A DNA stretch of 21,859 nucleotides, taken from contig DEIJ01000081.1 of assembly GCA_002352365.1 (NCBI GenBank), positions 380 through 22,238 of the forward strand, read 5' to 3'. Both the position numbers and the translations under genes were made by a program. The notes under the pieces were generated by a model. The model was given only the letters and a program-made list of their open reading frames with translations. It did not search any database and was not told the origin of the DNA. Origin of the DNA: Dehalococcoidia bacterium UBA2777. Its GTDB lineage: Bacteria > Chloroflexota > Dehalococcoidia > UBA2247 > UBA2777. Below, piece by piece: positions 7,797 to 14,468 of this stretch. Numbering within the stretch: the first letter of the stretch is position 1; each line of letters starts with the position of its first letter.

Positions 7797-8290
7797 TCAG
7801 CCCTCCGGGAACTGGATTTTTTCTCCTACGCCTGGCTACCGCTGCACCTTTTCAGTAGCCTCGATCTTGTCCTTCTACTCTTCCACTCAGCCCAGGGAAA
7901 CGCCTTTCCTCAGCTACTACTCCGCCGTCTCTAAACCTCCTGTGGCTTGAAATTTCTCTTGGCCCCATACTGCCGCTATCTTCCCACATCACCTTTACAG
8001 GGATCCCGTTGATGCCACCATGGTCATTCATATACGCCCAGCAATGGGTTGCCCCCATTGCCAAATGGAACCAGGGTACTAGCCAACGGTTCGGATAAGC
8101 CATGACGTGCTACTCACTCCAAGCCTCACCCCAGGGCAGCGGCATCTTGAGTGGCCGCTATCCTTGTAAGAAAACCATACACCCCTACTTTATGCCACCT
8201 TTTCCTCTGTTTCACAGACTGGAATAGCGGGAGTAACCAAGAGTACCAGAGGCAGGCCTGCTGCTACAAGACCTAATACAAAATTTTCAA
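7797..8290 (-). pseudogene. livK-like remnant: branched-chain amino-acid ABC transporter substrate-binding protein
   Basis: Pieces in family order lie in several frames. A ribosome-binding site AAGGAG (8293-8298) precedes TTG 8290. A shifted frame gives the signal-peptide-like LGLVAAGLPLVLLVTPAIPV. Next come KVGVYGFLT and ATQDAAALG. Then comes an 83-codon open frame starting at 8103 with AYMNDHGGINGIPVKVMWED and RRFRDGGVVAE, the clearest LivK/Peripla_BP match. Finally KDKIEATEKVQR, a stop, and KIQFPEG end at TGA 7799-7797. Family proteins are about 400 residues and only about 490 bases are left, so this is a pseudogene. It heads the minus-strand operon, as expected where a 2-oxoacid or amino-acid catabolic operon carries its own uptake receptor. 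Confidence 0.78.
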
Positions 8291-8345
8291 ATCTCCTTCA
8301 CCTTCGCCACCTGCTTAGACAACATTTTGCAGCCTTTTGTCACGG

Positions 8346-8373
8346 ATTCTAACCATTCAAAATGGTCGTTCAA
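8346..8373 (-). promoter_or_regulatory. Candidate sigma-70 promoter of the livK-kor operon with a dyad in the spacer
   Basis: On the minus strand, a -35-like TTGAAC (8373-8368) and a -10-like TAGAAT (8351-8346) are 16 bases apart. The spacer contains a perfect dyad ACCATT-TTG-AATGGT (8366-8352), a possible operator. It lies about 55 bases before the livK-remnant start. Match quality is fair (4/6 and 5/6). Confidence 0.4.
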
Positions 8374-9009
8374 CATATTTTGCCCTATTTAACTTGTTTC
8401 AATCACATTCTACTAATAGCAGCCAGCTAGTCGTCATGCTTCATTCACATGTTAGCACTTTTTCACTTGTTTATCTCCAAGTTTGTTGAGCATAACTTGT
8501 CGGAATCTGAAAATCTTGACTACGCCTTGAAACAATGTATCCCACCATGGTGTTGCTTCATGGTAAAATAGCTTCATCGACTTTACTAGTTAATGACATG
8601 ATGCCACATCAGCGTCTAAGAAAAACTTTTCAATAGGATAGTTCAAAGCACTCTAAGAAGATGTGGCCTGTTTTCTTGAGGACCCCGGCGAGAGCTGCCT
8701 GAAAATCGCCACACTTTTGGCAGATAGTCTAGCCTACTTCTTGCCAATGGGCAATTTCTCTCCATGTGTCTGTCTCACTCGGTGAGCTCGCTCAGGTAGA
8801 TACACGACACTTTAAAAAGGGATGAAGGGATGCTACAATGGCTGTGTTGTGAGAATTTGCAATAGGGTAATTGTTCACCAACCCTTTCCCTCTGAGGGAG
8901 AGGGAGTAGGTGAGGGTGAGCTTCCCAATCAGGACTTTCCCTCTCCCTCCAAGGGAGGGGGATTGTAGTCAGCGGGTGAACGCTTACATGACGGGTATAT
9001 GCTGAAAAT
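8374..9009. other. Gene-poor stretch before the trp operon
   Basis: No intact gene was found in about 640 bases. On the minus strand, bases 8764-8630 translate as WREIAHWQEVG, stop, TICQKCGDFQAALAGVLKK, TGHIFLECFELSY, stop. This reads like part of a small protein with one CxxC pair but I do not recognise it. A perfect hairpin CTCAC-TCG-GTGAG is at 8774-8786. The CCCTC-rich repeat at 8873-8981 is listed separately. The rest is AT-rich and unremarkable. Confidence 0.5.
8873..8981. repeat. CCCTC/GAGGG-rich repeat element bordered by GTTCACC/GGTGAAC
   Basis: The borders GTTCACC (8873-8879) and GGTGAAC (8975-8981) form a perfect 7-base inverted repeat. Inside are two purine/pyrimidine hairpins, CCCTC-TGA-GGGAG near 8888-8900 and CCCTCC-AA-GGGAGG near 8945-8958, joined by a GTAGGTGAGGGTGAG segment. 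It codes for nothing. The layout suits a small interspersed repeat (MITE- or REP-like). Related CCC...GGG hairpins are at 10663-10693 and 20443-20460. Confidence 0.6.
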
Positions 9010-9075
9010 CTAGAGTTTCTAGTGGCCTTCATAAGGCAAAGGCTGTAAACAGCAAGAGTACATCTCAAGCGAGAT
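9010..9075 (+). promoter_or_regulatory. Four tandem 5-bp hairpins ahead of trpE
   Basis: Four perfect dyads follow one another: CTAGA-GTT-TCTAG (9010-9022), GCCTT-CAT-AAGGC (9025-9037), GCTGT-AA-ACAGC (9042-9053) and ATCTC-AAGC-GAGAT (9062-9075). They end 70 bases before the trpE start. No T-box motif and no leader peptide with Trp codons was found. It may be a structured leader RNA of the trp operon, but function is unproven. Confidence 0.35.
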
Positions 9076-9145
9076 ACAGAGAGTTAGCGTGAGGTTAGCT
9101 GGGGAGAGCTGAGAGGCTGAAGAGGGGTGCCGAGGGGGTTTAGTG

Positions 9146-10639
9146 ATGGTGTACTTGCCAGATGTAGATACCTTTCATCGATTGTCGCAACAGGCTCTAA
9201 TGGTGCCTGTTTTTCGAGAATTGCCTGCTGATTTGGAGACCCCGGTCTCCGTGTTCCTCAAGCTGGGCAGAGAAGCCCCGTGTTTCCTTTTGGATAGCGT
9301 GGAGGGGGGGGAGCATTTAGGCCGCTATTCCTTTATTGGGGCCAATCCTTACTTGATAACGCAAGCTTGGGAAAATGAGGGGATTGTCTACCGTAACAGA
9401 GAGATATGCAAAATTCCTTTAGACATATCACCACCAGGATCGGATCCTTTGCGCTTAGTTCAAAAACTGTTAGCCGAGCGCCAGGTTGCCAAGATCGAGG
9501 GGCTACCAGCCTTCTCGGGTGGAGCTGTGGGATACTTTGGCTATGATATAGTGAGATTTTTTGAAGAATTGCCGCCTTGTCGTTATGATGAACTCAAATT
9601 GCCGTTGGCCGTCTTTCTGTTTACCGATACTCTGGTTATCTTTGATCATGTTCAGCATCAGGTGAAGGTTATATCTAATGCCTCCGACTCAGGCAGCACC
9701 TCAGCCTATCAGGAGGCAAAAGACAAGATCGACGCCATTATCTTGGCTCTAAATCGGCCTCTACCCCAGCCGCAAATATGTTCAACAACAAAGCCCACGA
9801 CGCTTGTTTCCAACTTCACTCCCCAACAGTTTGCTGACCGCGTCAACCTAGCTAAGGAGTACATCCTTGCCGGCGATGCCTTTCAAATTGTTCTCTCGCA
9901 GCGCTTGCATCGCCAGACTTTTGCCGATCCGTTCACCATCTACCGTGCCTTGCGCATGCTAAACCCTTCGCCTTACATGTTTTATTTTAATTTCGGCGAT
10001 TTCCAGCTTATCGGCTCCTCTCCCGAAATGTTGGTTAAACTGGAAGGGAGAAGAGCTGAGACCAGACCTATCGCCGGAACCAGACCCAGAGGTAAAAGTG
10101 AGGCAGAGGATGAGGCAATTACGGCTACCTTGCTCGCCGACCATAAGGAGAGGGCGGAGCATGTCATGTTAGTTGACCTGGGAAGAAATGATTTAGGTCG
10201 GGTATGCAATTATGGGAGTGTAAAGGTGCCTCTATTCATGGGCACGGAAAAATATTCTCACGTTATCCACATTGTCTCCTCGGCAGAGGGTGAATTGAAA
10301 TATGGCTATAATGCCTTTGATCTGCTGCGTGCCTGTTTTCCTGCTGGTACAGTTAGCGGCGCCCCTAAGATTCGGGCTATGGAAATCATCTCTGAGCTTG
10401 AGGAAACGAAACGGGGGCCCTACGCCGGCACTGTGGGTTATTTCGGCTTCGGGGGCAATATGGATACCTGCATCACTATTCGCACTATCGTTATGAAAGG
10501 CGACACTGTCTACCTTCAGGGCGGTGCCGGCATCGTCGCTGATTCTGAACCTAGGCAGGAATATGAGGAAACCCTGAGCAAGGTCAGGGTTTTAGAGGAG
10601 GCAATTCAACTTGCTGAAGGCTGGCAAGCTCATAGTTAA
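9146..10639 (+). CDS. trpE: Anthranilate synthase component I
   Basis: A 497-residue TrpE that converts chorismate to anthranilate, with ammonia normally delivered by TrpG. The N-terminal region carries FLLDSVEGGEHLGRYSFIG near residue 50; its LLDS corresponds to the LLES element involved in tryptophan feedback inhibition. The chorismate-binding domain shows QRLHRQTFADPF, PIAGTRPRG, LGRNDLGRV and CFPAGTVSGAPKIRAME. Length is normal and there is no fused glutamine amidotransferase domain. A GTG at 9143 is in frame, but AGGGGG seven bases before ATG 9146 favours the latter. It is the first gene of the trp operon. Unlike the common trpE-trpG-trpD order, the next gene is trpD. Confidence 0.97.
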   Translation: MVYLPDVDTFHRLSQQALMVPVFRELPADLETPVSVFLKLGREAPCFLLDSVEGGEHLGRYSFIGANPYLITQAWENEGIVYRNREICKIPLDISPPGSDPLRLVQKLLAERQVAKIEGLPAFSGGAVGYFGYDIVRFFEELPPCRYDELKLPLAVFLFTDTLVIFDHVQHQVKVISNASDSGSTSAYQEAKDKIDAIILALNRPLPQPQICSTTKPTTLVSNFTPQQFADRVNLAKEYILAGDAFQIVLSQRLHRQTFADPFTIYRALRMLNPSPYMFYFNFGDFQLIGSSPEMLVKLEGRRAETRPIAGTRPRGKSEAEDEAITATLLADHKERAEHVMLVDLGRNDLGRVCNYGSVKVPLFMGTEKYSHVIHIVSSAEGELKYGYNAFDLLRACFPAGTVSGAPKIRAMEIISELEETKRGPYAGTVGYFGFGGNMDTCITIRTIVMKGDTVYLQGGAGIVADSEPRQEYEETLSKVRVLEEAIQLAEGWQAHS

Positions 10640-10662
10640 TCGCAAAATTCCTAGCAATTCTC

Positions 10663-10693
10663 CCTCCCCTAGCCTCTCCCTTCAACGGGGAGG
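10663..10693. repeat. CCTCCCC/GGGGAGG hairpin between trpE and trpD
   Basis: CCTCCCC (10663-10669) and GGGGAGG (10687-10693) form a perfect 7-bp stem around a pyrimidine-rich loop. Composition and layout resemble the repeat at 8873-8981. It lies in the trpE-trpD gap, where trpG would be expected. There is no T tract after it, so an intrinsic terminator is unlikely. Confidence 0.55.
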
Positions 10694-10735
10694 AATTTGT
10701 GCCCAGATTTTTGCCAGATACTATCAAGAGGGGAA

Positions 10736-11749
10736 ATGATTAGGCAGGCGATTGCCAAGTTGGTTGAAGCAGAGAACCTCAATCAGGAAGAGGCAGAGGT
10801 GGTGATGGAGGAGATTATGCGTGGGGGAGCCACCCCAAGTCAGATAAGCGCCTTTCTCATCGCTTTACGGATGAAAGGGGAAACAGCCGAGGAGATCGCT
10901 GGCTGTGCCACAGCAATGCGCGCCTATACCTTGAGGGTGAAGCCGAGGCAAAGCCGACTGATAGATACCTGTGGTACTGGCGGCGATGGGGTGGGCACCT
11001 TCAATATCTCCACCGCCGTTGCTTTTGTCCTGGCTGGCGTGGGGCTTGTTGTGGCTAAGCATGGCAATCGCTCAGTATCTAGTCGGTGCGGGAGTGCTGA
11101 TTTGCTTCAGGCTCTCGGCGTCAGCATCGACCTAGACCCAGAGCAGATAGCCAGGTGTATTGATGAGATAGGCATAGGTTTCCTCTTTGCCCCTCGATTG
11201 CATTTGGCAATGAAATATGCTATGATACCTCGCCAAGAGATAGGTATACGAACTATTTTTAATCTCCTTGGTCCATTAACTAACCCCGCTTCAGCCTCAA
11301 TCCAATTGCTCGGGGTATGCAGGCCCGAGCTAACCGAGACTTTAGCCCAAGTGCTCCACACTTTGGGCACAAGCTCAGCTTTAGTGGTTCACGGGGCTGA
11401 TGGATTGGATGAGTTATCAACCACCGGGATTAATAAGCTGACCCAACTATGCTATGGGAAGATAAAAACCTACTGGCTTGATCCGCAACAATTGGGGTTG
11501 CCTAAAGCTTCTGTAAACGAACTCTGTGGTGGCTTGCCCGAAGAGAACAGGGCCATAATGACAGCATTACTTCAAGGGGAAAGGGGACCTAAACGGGATG
11601 TAGTGCTGCTCAACGCTGCTGCCGGATTGGTGATCGGAGGCAAGGCTGAGGATTTCAAGAGTGGCCTTGACTTGGCCGCTAAAGCTATCGATAGTGGTCA
11701 AGCGATGAACAAATTGGAACAGCTTATCCAGCTTAGCCAGAGTTTTTAA
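10736..11749 (+). CDS. trpD: Anthranilate phosphoribosyltransferase
   Basis: A 337-residue TrpD that transfers phosphoribosyl from PRPP to anthranilate. The all-helical N-terminal domain begins MIRQAIAKLVEAENLNQEEA. The PRPP/anthranilate-binding motifs are DTCGTGGDGVGTFNIST and VVAKHGNRSVSSRCGSADLL, with a later NLLGPLTNPA. The frame opens at TTG 10697, but ATG 10736 gives the standard family N terminus and has AGAGGGG just upstream with a short spacer. Only the transferase domain is present, so this is not a TrpGD fusion. It is the second gene of the operon, and the preceding 96 bases hold no trpG fragment. Confidence 0.96.
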   Translation: MIRQAIAKLVEAENLNQEEAEVVMEEIMRGGATPSQISAFLIALRMKGETAEEIAGCATAMRAYTLRVKPRQSRLIDTCGTGGDGVGTFNISTAVAFVLAGVGLVVAKHGNRSVSSRCGSADLLQALGVSIDLDPEQIARCIDEIGIGFLFAPRLHLAMKYAMIPRQEIGIRTIFNLLGPLTNPASASIQLLGVCRPELTETLAQVLHTLGTSSALVVHGADGLDELSTTGINKLTQLCYGKIKTYWLDPQQLGLPKASVNELCGGLPEENRAIMTALLQGERGPKRDVVLLNAAAGLVIGGKAEDFKSGLDLAAKAIDSGQAMNKLEQLIQLSQSF

Positions 11750-11792
11750 ACCATCTCAGCAAGAAAATATGGTGCATTTTTAGGATGGGGAT

Positions 11793-12563
11793 ATGGTTCT
11801 TAACCAGATAGTGGCTACTACACGCCGCAGTTTAATCGAACGGAAACAGCGAACACCTCAAGTTCTGCTTGAGTGCTCGGTAGGCAGAGGTGATGCCTGG
11901 CGCAATTTCCCGGCTGCACTACAGGGGGGAAGGGTTAAACTTATTGCCGAGGTCAAACGAGCCTCACCATCTCGCGGCTGGCTTTGCCCTGGACTTGAGG
12001 TGGGGACATTGGTTCATGATTACGCCCAAGGTGGTGCAGCCGCCATTTCAGTGCTCACCGAACCACACTTTTTTAAGGGCGATTTTGCTGATCTGGCCGC
12101 AGCACGCCAAGCGGTAGATTTGCCGCTGCTGTGTAAGGATTTTATCCTTGACCCTTACCAGGTATATGAAGCTCGAACTTATGGGGCTGATGCTGTTCTG
12201 CTCATCACGGCCATTCTTTCCTCCCCAGAGCTTGTCACCCTGATAGAAGTAGCTCATCATTTGGGAATGTCTGCTCTAGTTGAGGTGCATAGTGAAGCGG
12301 AGATAGAAAAAGCTATGGCTGCCAAGGCAAAAATTTTAGGCATTAACAATCGCAACCTAGTCGACTTTAGCGTTGATATCAACACAACCTTTAAATTGCG
12401 CCCTTTGATTCCCCCCGGAATCATCATAGTCAGTGAAAGCGGCATCAAGTCCTTGGCCGATATTCTTGCCCTAGAGGCGGCTGGCGTCAATGCAGTATTA
12501 GTCGGCGAGACATTGGTTACCAGTGCCAATCCCCAAGCCAAACTCAGAGAGCTTGGGGGCTAG
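11793..12563 (+). CDS. trpC: Indole-3-glycerol-phosphate synthase
   Basis: A 256-residue (beta/alpha)8-barrel enzyme that closes the indole ring from carboxyphenylaminodeoxyribulose phosphate. Signatures seen: LIAEVKRASPSRGWL (catalytic Lys in EVKRASPS), PLLCKDFILDPYQVYEA, GADAVLLI, LGINNRNLVDFSVD, IVSESGIKS and AVLVGETLVTS for phosphate binding. It is monofunctional, not fused to TrpF. ATG 11793 follows AGGA at an eight-base spacing, and the gene starts 43 bases after trpD. Downstream, two hairpins separate it from trpF, the widest gap in the trpC-A half of the operon. Confidence 0.96.
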   Translation: MVLNQIVATTRRSLIERKQRTPQVLLECSVGRGDAWRNFPAALQGGRVKLIAEVKRASPSRGWLCPGLEVGTLVHDYAQGGAAAISVLTEPHFFKGDFADLAAARQAVDLPLLCKDFILDPYQVYEARTYGADAVLLITAILSSPELVTLIEVAHHLGMSALVEVHSEAEIEKAMAAKAKILGINNRNLVDFSVDINTTFKLRPLIPPGIIIVSESGIKSLADILALEAAGVNAVLVGETLVTSANPQAKLRELGG

Positions 12564-12568
12564 ATAAA

Positions 12569-12595
12569 CCCCAAAAGTCTAGCAACTTTTTGGGG
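12569..12595 (+). promoter_or_regulatory. Stem-loop directly after trpC
   Basis: CCCCAAAAGT (12569-12578) pairs with ACTTTTTGGGG (12585-12595) with one bulged T and a six-base loop. It starts five bases after the trpC stop. It lacks a trailing T tract, so it is more likely an RNA stability or processing element, or a weak pause, than a terminator. Confidence 0.5.
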
Positions 12596-12625
12596 ACCCC
12601 CGATAAATTTGATCTTGAATCACCG

Positions 12626-12647
12626 GGGTGGGCTAGCTATACCACCC
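12626..12647 (+). promoter_or_regulatory. Stem-loop before trpF
   Basis: GGGTGG (12626-12631) and CCACCC (12642-12647) form a perfect 6-bp stem with a ten-base loop, ending 22 bases before the trpF ATG. It could limit ribosome access to trpF, whose Shine-Dalgarno sequence is weak. GGGTGG recalls a T-box motif, but the rest of a T-box is absent. Confidence 0.4.
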
Positions 12648-12669
12648 TGAGAGGGTTGGCTTGATTTAG

Positions 12670-13281
12670 ATGGTAAGGGTTAAAATTTGCGGCATAACCA
12701 ACCTGGAGGATGCTCTGGCCGCGACCCAGTGGGGGGCAGATGCTTTGGGCTTCGTTTTTGCCCCTAGCTCAAGGCAGGTAACCCTCAAGCACGCCCAAAG
12801 CTTGATAGCACAACTACCTCCTTTTGTCTTGAAAGTAGGTGTCTTTGTAGATAGCAACTTAGCGATGGTGCAACAGGTTATGTCTGCTTGTGGCTTGGAT
12901 GTGGCCCAATTGCACGGTTCGGAGAACCCCGATTTTTGTCAGGCACTTTTCCCCCGAGTGATAAAATCGTTTAGGGTAAAGGATGAATCGACCTTAGCTC
13001 TTTTACCTCAATACAAAGTAAGTGCTTACCTTCTGGATAGTTACCATCCCCATCTGATGGGTGGCAGCGGGCAAAGCTTCAACTGGGATATTGCTAAGCA
13101 GGCAACCCAATATGGGCCGATCATATTGTCAGGAGGACTCGGTCCCGATAATGTACGCCAAGCTATCAGCAAAGTAACTCCTTATGCCGTTGATGTCTCC
13201 TCCGGGGTAGAGAGAAGCCCGGGTAAAAAGGACCACCGAAAGATGCGCGCCTTTTTGAGATTATGTAAGGAGGAGAATTGA
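12670..13281 (+). CDS. trpF: Phosphoribosylanthranilate isomerase
   Basis: A 203-residue barrel enzyme that isomerises phosphoribosylanthranilate for TrpC. Catalytic Cys7 is in MVRVKICGIT. WGADALGFVFAPSSRQV, VGVFVD, DVAQLHGSE, and LLDSYHPHLMGGSGQSFNW (with the catalytic Asp) are all present, as are ILSGGLGPDNV and VDVSSGVERSPGKKD for phosphate binding. Length is typical. The Shine-Dalgarno signal is weak (GAGGG is about 14 bases away) and two hairpins precede the gene, so its expression may depend on upstream translation. Its last codons overlap the trpB start as TTGA. Confidence 0.96.
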   Translation: MVRVKICGITNLEDALAATQWGADALGFVFAPSSRQVTLKHAQSLIAQLPPFVLKVGVFVDSNLAMVQQVMSACGLDVAQLHGSENPDFCQALFPRVIKSFRVKDESTLALLPQYKVSAYLLDSYHPHLMGGSGQSFNWDIAKQATQYGPIILSGGLGPDNVRQAISKVTPYAVDVSSGVERSPGKKDHRKMRAFLRLCKEEN

Positions 13282-14468
13282 GCTTACCTGATGCCCGGGG
13301 ATATTTTGGCCGCTATGGGGGTAAGTTTGTGCCCGAGACAGTGATGGGCGCTCTTGCTGAATTGGAGAGGGCTTATGCTGAAGCTCGTGCCGACTCTAGC
13401 TTTTGGAAAGAGTTTGAATCGCTGTGTCATGACTATGTGGGTCGCCCCACACCCCTCTATCCCGCCCAGCAACTGACCGCTAAGCTAGGTGGAGCTACTA
13501 TCCTCCTCAAACGAGAAGACTTAGCCTTTACCGGCGCTCACAAAATCAATAATGCCTTAGGTCAAGGACTGTTGGCAAAAAGAATGGGTAAAAAGCGAAT
13601 AGTAGCTGAAACTGGCGCCGGCCAACATGGGGTGGCAGCGGCCACAGTGTGTGCTCAGTTCAACTTAGAATGCGTTATATATATGGGGGAGGAGGATATC
13701 CACCGCCAAGCCAGCAATGTTTTCCGCATGAAGCTATTGGGGGCTGAGGTGCACCCTGTGACGGCGGGCAGCCGTACCTTAAAGGAGGCCATTAGTGAAG
13801 CCATCCGCGATTGGGTAACCAATGTCAAAAACACTCATTTCCTGTTAGGCTCAGTGGTGGGGCCTCACCCTTATCCGATGATGGTGCGAGATTTCCAATC
13901 GATAATTGGGCAGGAGACAAAGAAGCAGATGCTGGCCAAATTCCAGCGATTGCCCGACTGGATCATCGCTTGCGTTGGCGGGGGGAGTAATGCTATAGGC
14001 ATCTTCTCCCCCTTTATTGAGGATAAAAGGGTTAAACTTACCGGAGTGGAGGCAGCGGGGAGAGGGCTCAAGATGAGCCAGCACGCCGCCTCACTGGTTG
14101 AGGGTAGGGTCGGGGTCATCCACGGAACCAAGTCATATCTACTACAAGATGAGCATGGCCAGATAATGTCCACCTATAGCATTGCCCCGGGGTTAGACTA
14201 CCCTGCGGTGGGGCCAGAGCATGGCTATTTGAAGGATAGCGGCCGTGCCACCTATGTGACCGCTACCGATAGTCAAGCTTTGGAGGCTTTTGAGCTCCTC
14301 TCCAAGACTGAGGGGATAATCCCTGCCCTAGAGCCAGCACATGCCATTTACTATGCTGCCAAGTTAGCCACCCAATTGCCCCCCCAGACATTAATGGTGG
14401 TTAATCTGTCCGGCCGGGGTGATAAGGACTTAGATATTGTATGGCAAGCTCTACAGGAAAATCGATGA
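13278..14468 (+). CDS. trpB: Tryptophan synthase beta chain
   Basis: A 396-residue PLP enzyme joining indole and serine. It is a TrpB1-type protein: PLP-binding Lys89 in TGAHKINNALGQ, AETGAGQHGVA with the catalytic Glu, VGPHPYPMMVRDFQ, the phosphate cup CVGGGSNAIG, GIIPALEPAHA and NLSGRGDKD. The start is TTG 13278, overlapping the trpF stop as TTGA and preceded by AAGGAGG four to five bases upstream; the product MSLPDARGYFGRYGGKFVPE is the family N terminus. A nearby ATG at 13291 is out of frame. One oddity is Phe84 in LAFTGAHK, where E. coli and B. subtilis enzymes have His (LLHGGAHK, LNHTGSHK). It overlaps trpA as ATGA, as expected for a channelled complex. Confidence 0.97.
   Translation: MSLPDARGYFGRYGGKFVPETVMGALAELERAYAEARADSSFWKEFESLCHDYVGRPTPLYPAQQLTAKLGGATILLKREDLAFTGAHKINNALGQGLLAKRMGKKRIVAETGAGQHGVAAATVCAQFNLECVIYMGEEDIHRQASNVFRMKLLGAEVHPVTAGSRTLKEAISEAIRDWVTNVKNTHFLLGSVVGPHPYPMMVRDFQSIIGQETKKQMLAKFQRLPDWIIACVGGGSNAIGIFSPFIEDKRVKLTGVEAAGRGLKMSQHAASLVEGRVGVIHGTKSYLLQDEHGQIMSTYSIAPGLDYPAVGPEHGYLKDSGRATYVTATDSQALEAFELLSKTEGIIPALEPAHAIYYAAKLATQLPPQTLMVVNLSGRGDKDLDIVWQALQENR

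Noticed and set aside
7573..7950. 125-codon plus-strand open frame
   Set aside because: It is antisense to the iron-sulfur and livK remnants, which have recognisable family motifs on the other strand.
7852..8103. 83-codon frame as a genuine small gene
   Set aside because: Its sequence is an internal segment of a LivK-type protein with other segments in adjacent frames, so it is part of a pseudogene.
8775..9068. 97-codon minus-strand open frame
   Set aside because: It translates the GAGGG repeat and hairpins into low-complexity Pro/Arg/Glu-rich sequence; no start signal.
8296..9142. tRNA or other structured RNA gene in the long gap
   Set aside because: No GGTTCGAATCC-like T arm, no cloverleaf pairing and no CCA end found on either strand.
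9010..9145. T-box or Trp leader-peptide attenuator before trpE
   Set aside because: No T-box AGGGTGG-ACC motif, no short frame with adjacent Trp codons and no T-tracted terminator.
12626..12647. GGGTGG stem as a T-box antiterminator
   Set aside because: Only six bases resemble the motif; specifier loop, terminator and remaining conserved bases are missing.
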